DNA from: Allobranchiibius huperziae
Lineage (GTDB): Bacteria > Actinomycetota > Actinomycetes > Actinomycetales > Dermatophilaceae
Direction of reading: 5' to 3'
Length of the DNA stretch: 64,000 nt
Assembly (NCBI RefSeq): GCF_013410455.1
Contig: NZ_JACCFW010000001.1
Span: 248,001-312,000, forward strand
Part shown: piece after piece, positions 34,379-41,722 of the stretch
Position numbering within the stretch: position 1 is the stretch's first letter
How the letters are laid out: every line of letters begins with the position of its first letter
The notes under the pieces: model-generated
Told to the model about the DNA's origin: nothing
Database searches by the model: none
The model's input: the letters and a program-made list of their open reading frames with translations, nothing else
Position numbers and translations under genes: made by a program

Positions 34379-36177
34379 CCGGCGAGAGGTGGCCGCGTCC
34401 CGTGCCGGTAGTGGGAGACACGACCAGCGCGCGGCGTCGCGGCGCCGACCCGACCGGATGGGCGATGGGCGCCGACGTCGCGGACGCGCTGCGCGATGTC
34501 ATCGACGCCCGTCGCGACATCCGTCGCTACCGGCCCGACCCGGTCCCGGAAGAGCTGCTCACTGCCGTGCTGGAGGCGGGCCACCACGCTCCGAGCGTCG
34601 GGCACTCCCAGCCGTGGCGGTTCATGGTCGTGCGCGACCAGGCGACCCGCGACCGCGCCGCACACCTGGCCGATCGCGCCCGGCTGGCGCAGGCGTCGGA
34701 TCTGACGCAGGACCGCGCCGCGCGGCTGCTCGACCTCAAGCTCGAGGGTCTGCGCGAGGCGCCGGTCGGCATCGTCGTGGCGTGCGACCGCCGTACGCCG
34801 GCCGCCGGCGTGCTCGGTCGCGCCACCTTCCCCGACACCGACCTGTGGTCCTGTGCCACCGCGATCGAGAACATGTGGCTCACCGCCCGCGCGCATGGTC
34901 TGGGGATGGGCTGGGTGACGCTCTTCGAGCCCACCGATCTCGCGATGCTGCTCGACCTGCCCACCGGGGTGGACACGCTGGGCTGGCTCTGCCTGGGCTG
35001 GCCCGACGAGCGGCCGACGTCGCCGGGGCTGGAGCGTGCCGCCTGGTCGCGGCGTACGCCGTTGCAGGACATCGTGATCCACGAGCGGTGGCCGTCGTCG
35101 GGCTCCCCGGACGCGCCGGTGTCGCACGTCCGCGGCCCCGCGCAGGACCGCCTGGTGACGGCGACCGACGCCGCCGATGAGCTGCTCTCGCCACCCGAGT
35201 CGCTGGGTCTGCTCGACCGGGTGCTCAACCGGGTTCAGGCACTCGCGCCCGGCGGTCTGTCCGGAGGCACCCTCGTGCTCGCCGCGGCGGACCACCCTGT
35301 CGCGGGGCTCGGCGTCAGCGCGTACCCCGCTCACGTCACCCACGACGTGGTGTCGGCCGCGCTGGCGGGCGGCTCGGTGGGCGCCGCGGCAGCGACCGCC
35401 GCAGGGTTGAGGTTGGTCGTCGTCGACGCGGGCGTCGACGGGGCTGCCATCACCGGCGCCGTGTCCTCCCGTCCACTCGACGATCGCGGCGACCTGTGCA
35501 CCACCGACGCACTGACAGCCGCCGACGTCGAGCGACTGCTCGAGGCCGGGCGTCGGATCGGCCGCTCCGCCGCGACCGACGGCCTGGTCGTGCTCGGCGA
35601 AGTGGGTGTCGGAAACACCACGATCGCAGCGGCATTGGTCTGTGCGCTCATCCACGTCGATCCGCGGGACGCCGTCGGGCTCGGCGCCGGGTCGGACGCC
35701 GCGATCGTGGCGCGCAAGGCGGACGTCGTCGAGGCCGCGCTCACCCGCGCGCGGCCCGCGATCGGCGCGGCAGCCGACGCACCGTCGTACGCCCTTGCCG
35801 CGCTGCGGATGCTCGGCGGCCCCGAGCTCGCGGTCCTCACCGGTGTGGTGCTCGGTGCCGCGGATGCGGGGGCACCCGTGGTGCTCGACGGGCTCTGCGG
35901 ATCGTTGCCCGGGCTGCTGGCCGTGCGACTCGAACCCTCCGTGCAGGCCTATCTCGTCGCGGGGCAGCAGTCCCGCGAACGCGCCCACGCGGCCGTGTTG
36001 CGCGAGCTCGGACTCGAGCCGCTCCTCACCCTGCGGCTGCGCGCGGGCGAGGGCGTCGGTGGCTGCCTCGCTGCATCGATGCTGTTGCAGGGGCTGAAGA
36101 TCCGCAGTCTCGCCGCGCGTACCGTCGAGAATGTGCTCGATCCGCACCGATCCGACCTCGAAGGGACACCGCAGTGA
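34375..36177 (+). CDS. 5,6-dimethylbenzimidazole synthase (BluB) fused to nicotinate-nucleotide:DMB phosphoribosyltransferase (CobT)
   Basis: A 600-residue fusion. Residues about 35-245 are BluB, the flavin-destroying nitroreductase-fold enzyme that makes the lower ligand base from FMNH2: RRDIRRYRPDPVPEELL, HHAPSVGHSQPWRFMVV, FPDTDLWSCATAIENMWLTA, GLGMGWVTLFEP. Residues about 255-595 are CobT, which activates that base to alpha-ribazole phosphate: LAAADHPVAGLGVSAYP, VLGEVGVGNTTIAAAL, and the C-terminal RAGEGVGGCLAASML with the family's catalytic-type Glu. Coupling by ATGA overlap to cobN and by GTGA overlap to kynU. The fusion hands the base straight to the enzyme that uses it. Confidence 0.94.
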   Translation: MTGERWPRPVPVVGDTTSARRRGADPTGWAMGADVADALRDVIDARRDIRRYRPDPVPEELLTAVLEAGHHAPSVGHSQPWRFMVVRDQATRDRAAHLADRARLAQASDLTQDRAARLLDLKLEGLREAPVGIVVACDRRTPAAGVLGRATFPDTDLWSCATAIENMWLTARAHGLGMGWVTLFEPTDLAMLLDLPTGVDTLGWLCLGWPDERPTSPGLERAAWSRRTPLQDIVIHERWPSSGSPDAPVSHVRGPAQDRLVTATDAADELLSPPESLGLLDRVLNRVQALAPGGLSGGTLVLAAADHPVAGLGVSAYPAHVTHDVVSAALAGGSVGAAAATAAGLRLVVVDAGVDGAAITGAVSSRPLDDRGDLCTTDALTAADVERLLEAGRRIGRSAATDGLVVLGEVGVGNTTIAAALVCALIHVDPRDAVGLGAGSDAAIVARKADVVEAALTRARPAIGAAADAPSYALAALRMLGGPELAVLTGVVLGAADAGAPVVLDGLCGSLPGLLAVRLEPSVQAYLVAGQQSRERAHAAVLRELGLEPLLTLRLRAGEGVGGCLAASMLLQGLKIRSLAARTVENVLDPHRSDLEGTPQ

Positions 36178-37418
36178 GTTCGCTCGATCTGTCGCACTGT
36201 CAGGAGCTCGACCGCCAGGACCCGCTGGCCGCGGTACGCGACCGGTTCGTGCTGCCCGAGGGCGTCACCTACCTCGTCGGCAACTCTCTCGGCGCGATGT
36301 CCAAGGACGTGCCGGCCCGGGTGCAGGAGGTCGTGGCCACCGAGTGGGGCCAGGGGCTGGTCGGCAGCTGGAACACCGCCGGGTGGTTCGACAAGCCGCT
36401 GACCGTCGGCGATCGGCTCGCACCGCTGATCGGTGCGGGGAATGGCCAGGTCGTCGTCGGCGACAGCACCTCGATCAACCTCTACAAGGCGGTCGGCGCC
36501 GCCCTGGGGATGCGCCCGGACCGGGCCGTGGTGCTCTCGGAGGCCGGCAGCTTCCCCACCGACCTCTACATGCTGCAGGGCATGACCGCGTGGACCGGTC
36601 GTCACCGGCTGGAGCTGATGGACGCCGACCGCGGCAACCTGCAGCAGATGCTCACCCCGGACGTCGCCGTCGTGGTGCTCAGTCACGTCGACTACCGCAC
36701 GGGCGAGCTGCTGGACATGCAGGCGATCACCGAGCAGATCCACGCGGCGGGCGCCCTCGTGGTCTGGGACCTGTGCCACAGCATCGGAGTCGTGCAGATG
36801 GATCTGGCCGGCTGCGATGCCGACTTCGCCATCGGCTGCACGTACAAGTACGTCAACGCCGGCCCCGGCGGTCCGGCGTTCGTCTACGTCGCACCGCGGC
36901 TGCAAGCGGAGGCGCAGCAACCTCTATCGGGCTGGCACGGGCACAAGGCGCCGTTCGCCTTCGTCACCGATTACGAGCCAGGAGAAGGGGTCTCGCGTTT
37001 CCGCATCAGCACTCCGCCGATCGTCTCCTACGCGCCGCTCGAGGTCAGTCTCGACATGTTCGCCGAGCTCGACATCGCACAGGTGCGGAGCAAGAGCGAG
37101 GCGCTGACCGGGCTGTTCATCGAACTGGTCGATCAGGAGTGCGGCGGCTTCGACCTGGAGGTCGTCACCCCACGGGACGCCGGCCGACGCGGGAGTCAGG
37201 TCTCGCTGCGCCACCCGCGCGCCTACCAGGTGGTGCGGGCACTGATGGAGCGTGGCGTGCACGGTGACTTCCGCTCGCCTGACGTGCTGCGACTGGGGTT
37301 CGCGCCGCTCTACCTGCGCTTCGAGGACGTCTGGGACAGCGTCGTGGCCCTCCGCGCGGTGCTCGAGGGCGAGGAGTGGCGTTCCCACCCCGAGCCGCAG
37401 CTCACCGCGGTGACGTGA
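36174..37418 (+). CDS. kynU: Kynureninase
   Basis: PLP enzyme of 414 residues that hydrolyses kynurenine to anthranilate and alanine. The kynureninase pattern is complete: YLVGNSLGAMSKDVPARVQE at the start, SWNTAGWFDKP, LSHVDYRTGELLDM, VWDLCHSIGVVQMDL with Asp199, GCTYKYVNAGPGGPAF with PLP-Lys225, and SGWHGHKAPFAF. The GTG start overlaps the bluB-cobT stop by 4 bp (GTGA), making it the third gene of the riboswitch-controlled cobN operon. No other tryptophan-degradation gene is in the window. Its reason for being here is unknown. It ends inside the convergent cobF by 17 bp. Confidence 0.93.
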   Translation: MSSLDLSHCQELDRQDPLAAVRDRFVLPEGVTYLVGNSLGAMSKDVPARVQEVVATEWGQGLVGSWNTAGWFDKPLTVGDRLAPLIGAGNGQVVVGDSTSINLYKAVGAALGMRPDRAVVLSEAGSFPTDLYMLQGMTAWTGRHRLELMDADRGNLQQMLTPDVAVVVLSHVDYRTGELLDMQAITEQIHAAGALVVWDLCHSIGVVQMDLAGCDADFAIGCTYKYVNAGPGGPAFVYVAPRLQAEAQQPLSGWHGHKAPFAFVTDYEPGEGVSRFRISTPPIVSYAPLEVSLDMFAELDIAQVRSKSEALTGLFIELVDQECGGFDLEVVTPRDAGRRGSQVSLRHPRAYQVVRALMERGVHGDFRSPDVLRLGFAPLYLRFEDVWDSVVALRAVLEGEEWRSHPEPQLTAVT

Positions 37419-38178
37419 GCGCGTAGACGTCCATCACCCAGCCGTGCCGCTCGCGCAGAGCGGCACGCAGCCCGGTGATCTCGTCGATCACATCGGCGAG
37501 GCGCCCGGCCCGAAGCTCCTGCTGCGGCATGCCGACGTACGCGCCCCAGTGGATCTGCAGGTCGGGCGCGAGAGGCACGAGATCACGGCACGTGAGGTGG
37601 CCGTCGAGCATCACCACGACCGTGCCGAGGCCCGGTGCCCACTCTGTGACAAGTCGACGTCCGGTGGTGATGTGCACCGGTTCGCCGATCTCGTGCAGCA
37701 CGATGCCGTGCGCGGCCGCGAGGGCCTGGAAGGCAGAGATGCCGGGAATCACGTTGACGGAAAGCGCCGTTCGCTCACCGATGCTGCGCACGACCCGGAT
37801 CGTGGAGTCGTAGAACGCGGGGTCGCCCCAGACGAGGAATCCCACGACGGCTCCCTCCGGCAGCGCGTCGATCGTATCGGCGTACCTGTCGGCGCGCGCG
37901 GCGTGCCAGTCACGGACCGCCTCGCCGTAGGCCGCGTCGGCCCGGTCGGCGTCCACGCCGCGTGTCGGATCGGGCACCGTCACGAACCGGTACGGATGCG
38001 CGGGATCGATGAACCGCTCGCAGATCGCCTTGCGCAGCGCGACGAGTTCGTCGGTGGCAGAGCGCTTCTCGGCCACGAGGAAGACGTCGACCTCGTTCAG
38101 CGCGGCGATCGCCTGCTGGGTGAGGTGCTCGGGCGACCCGGCGCCGATGCCGATGACCTGCACCCGGCGCACACTCAT
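37402..38178 (-). CDS. cobF: Precorrin-6A synthase (deacetylating)
   Basis: SAM-dependent C1-methyltransferase of 258 residues that also releases acetate, specific to the aerobic pathway. Diagnostic stretches are VQVIGIGAGSPEHLTQQAI at the start, VFLVAEKRSATDELVALR, FLVWGDPAFYDSTIRVV, VIPGISAFQALAAAHGI, VHITTGRRL and WGAYVGMPQQELRAG. It is coupled to cobQ by an ATGA overlap and forms a two-gene unit cobQ-cobF. Its 3' end overlaps kynU by 17 bp in the opposite direction. Confidence 0.95.
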   Translation of the reverse strand: MSVRRVQVIGIGAGSPEHLTQQAIAALNEVDVFLVAEKRSATDELVALRKAICERFIDPAHPYRFVTVPDPTRGVDADRADAAYGEAVRDWHAARADRYADTIDALPEGAVVGFLVWGDPAFYDSTIRVVRSIGERTALSVNVIPGISAFQALAAAHGIVLHEIGEPVHITTGRRLVTEWAPGLGTVVVMLDGHLTCRDLVPLAPDLQIHWGAYVGMPQQELRAGRLADVIDEITGLRAALRERHGWVMDVYALTSPR

Positions 38179-39614
38179 GCTCCCGCCTCTTGGGCGATCG
38201 CCAGCAGCCGGTCCAGATCGAGGGCCTCGGTCACGGCATCGGCGAGAGCGTCGATCTGCGCCTCACGTCGTGCGGCGAACGACGGCGCAACCGCGACCGG
38301 CGCCCACGACGAGCCGGCGGCCGCCGCCACCTCGGTCAGCCACGCACGCCGGAAGTCGTCGCCCTCCAGCGTGCCGTGCCAGATCGTGCCGTAGGTCGAA
38401 CCTTCTCGCGTACCCCCGGGGAACGTGTCGGCCGCCGCCACGACGCCGTGGTGGATCTCGTACCCCTCGACCGGCCATCCCTGCCACGAACCATGGGATC
38501 GGGCCAGCACCTTCGACATCCCGAACGTCGTTGTCGCCGAGAGGAGTCCGAGGCCCGTCACCACTCCCGCCGCGGACTCGACCGGGTCGTCGATGGTCTC
38601 GCCCAGCATCTCGTAACCGCCGCAGACCCCCAGCACCGGACGACCGTCCGCGACCCGCGCGGCGACCACGTCGGCGAGCCCTCGCGAGCGTAGCCAGCCC
38701 AGGTCCGACACCGTCGCGCGAGACCCCGGCAGCACCAGCAGGTGCGCGTCGCGGCACACCGCGGGATCGCTCGTCACGCGCACCCGTACCCCTGGCTCGG
38801 CGGCGAGCGCGTCGACGTCGGTGGCGTTGGAGGTGCGGGGAAACCGGACCACCGCGACGTCCAGGGTCGCGTTCGGATCCGCAGGCATCGAGCGGCCGAC
38901 GGACAGCGCGTCCTCGGCGTCCAGCCACACGTCCTCCAGCCACGGGATGGTCCCGAGCCACGGCATCCCGGTGCGTTCGGTGACGACGTCCAGGCCCGGC
39001 GCGAGCACCGACGCGTCACCGCGGAACTTGTTCACGACGTACCCCCGCAACAGCGTGCGGTCGGCGTCGTCCAGCAGCGCCCAGGTGCCGTACGTCGCGG
39101 CCAGCGCGCCACCACGGTCGATGTCGGTGACCACCACGGTGGGCAGGTCGAAGCGCCGTGCGAGACCCATGTTCGTGTAGTCGCCGGCACGCAGATTGAC
39201 CTCGGCGGGCGACCCGGCGCCCTCGGACACGACCAGGTCGACCGAGTCCGCCAACTCGGCGTACGCCGCGAACGCCGCCTCGGCGAGATGCGCCCGGCCC
39301 GTCGCGTACTCGCCCGCAGCGAGCTCACCGGCCGGCTGACCGCGCAGCACCACGAACGCGCGCCGGTCCGAGCCGGGTTTGAGCAGCACCGGGTTGTGCA
39401 GGGACGACGCCTCGACGCCGGCGGCCTGCGCCTGCAGATACTGCGCGCGGCCGATCTCGGCGCCGTCCACGCAGACCATCGAGTTGTTGGACATGTTCTG
39501 GCTCTTGAACGGCGCGACGCGCACCCCCGCGCGTGCCCATGCGCGGCACAGCCCCGTCACGACCAGGGACTTGCCGGCGTCCGAGCTCGTTCCCGCCACC
39601 AGCAGACCTGCCAC
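38175..39614 (-). CDS. cobQ: Cobyric acid synthase (adenosylcobyrate amidation)
   Basis: Glutamine-dependent amidase of 479 residues that amidates the b, d, e and g side chains. The N-terminal dethiobiotin-synthetase-like domain has the P-loop VAGTSSDAGKSLVVTGLCRA and PFKSQNMSNNSMV. Then come VVSEGAGSPAEVNLR, DIDRGGALAATYGTW and VVNKFRGDASVL. The amidotransferase domain has the nucleophile in VLGVCGGYEMLGE and the triad His in EGYEIHHG. The start is GTG at 39614, 9 nt from a TAAGGT -10 box. Divergent from the histidine phosphatase, whose -10 box overlaps. Confidence 0.96.
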   Translation of the reverse strand: MAGLLVAGTSSDAGKSLVVTGLCRAWARAGVRVAPFKSQNMSNNSMVCVDGAEIGRAQYLQAQAAGVEASSLHNPVLLKPGSDRRAFVVLRGQPAGELAAGEYATGRAHLAEAAFAAYAELADSVDLVVSEGAGSPAEVNLRAGDYTNMGLARRFDLPTVVVTDIDRGGALAATYGTWALLDDADRTLLRGYVVNKFRGDASVLAPGLDVVTERTGMPWLGTIPWLEDVWLDAEDALSVGRSMPADPNATLDVAVVRFPRTSNATDVDALAAEPGVRVRVTSDPAVCRDAHLLVLPGSRATVSDLGWLRSRGLADVVAARVADGRPVLGVCGGYEMLGETIDDPVESAAGVVTGLGLLSATTTFGMSKVLARSHGSWQGWPVEGYEIHHGVVAAADTFPGGTREGSTYGTIWHGTLEGDDFRRAWLTEVAAAAGSSWAPVAVAPSFAARREAQIDALADAVTEALDLDRLLAIAQEAGA

Positions 39615-39622
39615 GCTGGCCG

Positions 39623-39632
39623 ACCTTACAGT
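39623..39632. promoter_or_regulatory. Overlapping divergent -10 boxes, cobQ and histidine phosphatase
   Basis: Minus strand TAAGGT (39628 down to 39623) lies 9 nt from the cobQ GTG. Plus strand TACAGT (39627-39632) lies 8 nt from the GTG at 39640. The two hexamers share two base pairs, so RNA polymerase cannot open both at once. Confidence 0.45.
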
Positions 39633-39639
39633 TGCGGTT

Positions 39640-40224
39640 GTGCCGATGCCGACCGAGACCCTACGGGTGCACCTGGTGCGGCACGGGGAGTCGACCTGGA
39701 ACCTTGCCCACCGGATCCAGGGTCAGACGGTCCACCCCGACCTCACCCCCCTCGGCCGGATGCAGGCGGCTGCCGCTGCGCAGACGCTCATGCGACGGGT
39801 CGACGGCCGCGTCGTGCTGTGGAGCAGCGACCTCGTACGCGCCGCCCGCACCGCTGAGCTCATCGGTCGCGCTCTGCGGGTGCCGGTGCAGTACGACGAG
39901 GCGCTGCGCGAGCAGCATCTCGGCATGATGGAGGGGCGCACGGTCGACCAGTTGCACCCGGAGCCCACGCCACCGGGCGAGCACGTGAGCGAGGTGCGGT
40001 GGGCCGGAGGCGAGAGCACGCAGGACGTCGCCGCACGGTTCCGCCGGTTCGCGGCACGTGAGCTGCGCGCCACCTCGCCGCGGGTGCGCGATCTGGTCAT
40101 CGTGAGCCACGGCGACACCATCCGGGTGGCCCGCGCCGTCCTGGCCGCTCGCAGCCACCGCGAAGTGCAGTGGGATCCCATCGAGAACGGCAGCGTGCAC
40201 ACCGTCGAGGTGCCGCGTCAGTGA
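39640..40224 (+). CDS. Histidine phosphatase family protein, candidate alpha-ribazole phosphatase
   Basis: Phosphoglycerate-mutase-type phosphatase of 194 residues. The catalytic RHG motif is VHLVRHGESTWNL (phosphohistidine near residue 12). The SSDLVRAARTAELIG Arg segment, the EQHLGMMEG acid and the second His in VIVSHGDTIRVA are all present. In Salmonella the alpha-ribazole phosphatase is a member of this family. This gene lies directly next to cobQ at the end of a B12 cluster otherwise lacking that step, which makes it the best candidate. Other phosphatases of the family look alike. The GTG at 39640 appears leaderless; an ATG follows two codons later. It overlaps the convergent YdeI gene by 7 bp. 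Confidence 0.85.
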   Translation: MPMPTETLRVHLVRHGESTWNLAHRIQGQTVHPDLTPLGRMQAAAAAQTLMRRVDGRVVLWSSDLVRAARTAELIGRALRVPVQYDEALREQHLGMMEGRTVDQLHPEPTPPGEHVSEVRWAGGESTQDVAARFRRFAARELRATSPRVRDLVIVSHGDTIRVARAVLAARSHREVQWDPIENGSVHTVEVPRQ

Positions 40225-40790
40225 ATTGCCTCGCCGCGCTCGAACTGCTCCACGAACGCGGCGATCCGACGGGCCCGGGTCTCGGGTCGTTTCGCGTCGT
40301 TGATCCGGTAGTAGACCGCGAAGTGGTTGGTCCGGTTGAGCGTGGCGAAGAACGCCTCCGCCCGCGGGTTCGCGGCCAGCGCCTCGAGGAAGTCATCAGG
40401 CAGCTCGAAGTCGCTCTGGCCGGCGTACGCCGCGTCCCACCGACCGTTCGCCCTGGCCGCTTCCACAGCCGCGAGGCCGGTCGCGGTCATCCGACCCGCG
40501 GCCATCAGTGCCTCGGCCTTGCGTCGGTTGATCTGCGACCACGGGCTGCGCGCCCGGCGCGGTGAGAACGCGAGCCGGTAGCAGTCGTCGTCCAAGCGGC
40601 CCGCCTGCCCGTCGATCCAGCCGTGCATGAGCGCGAGCTCGACCAGCTCGTCGTACGTCGGGGTGGGCACCGACCCGCCCTTCTTGCCGATCGCGATGAA
40701 GACCGCGTCGGTGTCGTGCTGGTGCTCGGTGAACCAACGGAGCGCCTCCGCATGGTTTCTCAGCCGTACGAGGGGACGCTCGAGTGCCAT
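40218..40790 (-). CDS. YdeI/OmpD-associated-like protein
   Basis: Cytoplasmic protein of 190 residues of the YdeI family, sometimes described as bacteriocin-protection proteins; molecular function is not established. Family signs are VFIAIGKKGG followed by TYDELVELALMHGWIDGQ, LAFSPRRARSPWSQINRRK, and the C-terminal LPDDFLEALAANPRAEAFF with YYRINDAKRPETRARRI. It starts 4 bp after the siderophore-interacting protein gene and is probably cotranscribed with it. Its 3' end overlaps the histidine phosphatase gene by 7 bp tail to tail. Confidence 0.85.
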   Translation of the reverse strand: MALERPLVRLRNHAEALRWFTEHQHDTDAVFIAIGKKGGSVPTPTYDELVELALMHGWIDGQAGRLDDDCYRLAFSPRRARSPWSQINRRKAEALMAAGRMTATGLAAVEAARANGRWDAAYAGQSDFELPDDFLEALAANPRAEAFFATLNRTNHFAVYYRINDAKRPETRARRIAAFVEQFERGEAIH

Positions 40791-40794
40791 GGCG

Positions 40795-41604
40795 TCAGCC
40801 GATCTGTCCGATGGGCTCGCGCTTCTCGGCCTGGAAGCGGTCCTCGGTGCGTCCGAACGCCCAGTAGCCCGACAGGCTGACCGACTCCCGGGGGAGTGCC
40901 TGCTCGCGGAAGAGGATGTCCCGCAACGATTTCATCGACTCCCGCTCGCCGTGCGCGAAGACCTCGACGCCATCGGTCGGCCAGTCGAGGGCACGTAGGG
41001 CGTCCGGCAGCAGGGACCCCTCGCCGGGGGTGGCGCCGTCGCGGTGCAGCCACTGCACGGCGACTCCGGCCGGGGTCTGCGGTAGCAGCTCGTCGGCAGC
41101 CGCGTCGACCTCCACGACCACCTGTCCGCGGGCATCGGTCGGCAGTGCTTCGAGCGCGGCGCTGATCGCCGGTAGGGCCGAGTCGTCGCCGACCAGCAGG
41201 TACCAGGACGCCGTACCGCTCGGCCGGTAGCCGCTGCCCGGCCCGTTCGCGGCCACCAGATCACCGGGCTGCGCACGCATCGCCCAGGGCGCCGCGATGC
41301 CCTGGTCGCCGTGTGTGACGAAGTCGACGCTGATGGTGCCGTCGGCGTGCCAGGTGCGGATGGTGTAGGTGCGCCGCACGGGCTGGTGCTCGCGCGGCAA
41401 CTCGTCCAGGTCGTACGGCGGGACGAGGCCGAGGGCCGGGTCGGGGAAGAGCAGCTTGAGGTAGCTGTCGGTCGCGTCGGGGCGCTCGGCGGCCATCGCC
41501 CGGACGTCGGCTCCGCCGAACCGCACGCGGACGACGTGCGGCGTGACCTGCTCGCGGGCGACGACTTCCAGGACGTGCTGACGACGCGGCTTCTTCGGGC
41601 TCAT
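40795..41604 (-). CDS. Siderophore-interacting protein (FAD-dependent ferric-siderophore reductase)
   Basis: Flavoprotein of 269 residues of the SIP/ViuB family, which reduces ferric siderophores in the cytoplasm to release iron. The FAD-binding motif RRTYTIR is at about 77-83. GDLVAANGPGSGY, LLVGDDSALPAISAALEAL and VFAHGERESMKSLRDIL are characteristic, as is the SLSGYWAFGRTEDRFQAEK end. The ATG at 41604 is 7 nt from a TAGGGT -10 box and so is probably leaderless. A sequence resembling a DtxR/IdeR iron box covers that box, which fits iron repression. A YdeI gene follows 4 bp later. Confidence 0.93.
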   Translation of the reverse strand: MSPKKPRRQHVLEVVAREQVTPHVVRVRFGGADVRAMAAERPDATDSYLKLLFPDPALGLVPPYDLDELPREHQPVRRTYTIRTWHADGTISVDFVTHGDQGIAAPWAMRAQPGDLVAANGPGSGYRPSGTASWYLLVGDDSALPAISAALEALPTDARGQVVVEVDAAADELLPQTPAGVAVQWLHRDGATPGEGSLLPDALRALDWPTDGVEVFAHGERESMKSLRDILFREQALPRESVSLSGYWAFGRTEDRFQAEKREPIGQIG

Positions 41605-41617
41605 AAGGCAACCCTAA
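41603..41617 (-). promoter_or_regulatory. Possible iron (DtxR/IdeR-type) box over the siderophore-reductase promoter
   Basis: Minus strand TTAGGGTTGCCTTAT resembles the left part of the TTAGGTTAGGCTAACCTAA consensus; the right half matches poorly. It includes the TAGGGT -10 box (41616 down to 41611) and reaches the ATG, an ideal place for repression. Confidence 0.4.
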
Positions 41618-41630
41618 GTCGCCCTACCGA

Positions 41631-41706
41631 CATCGAGCGGAGTGGTCCGGCGTCGAGAGGCGGGGACGTCACCCCTGCACTCGCGCGCGGACCACTCCGC
41701 TCGATG
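41631..41706. repeat. 19-bp perfect inverted repeat between pckG and the SIP gene
   Basis: CATCGAGCGGAGTGGTCCG at 41631-41649 and its exact reverse complement at 41688-41706, with 38 bp between. It sits between the pckG stop (41723) and the SIP promoter. The spacing is long for a simple terminator, but the RNA could still fold. It may also be a small repeat element or double operator. No coding potential seen. Confidence 0.7.
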
Positions 41707-41722
41707 GAAGAACGACCTGCGA

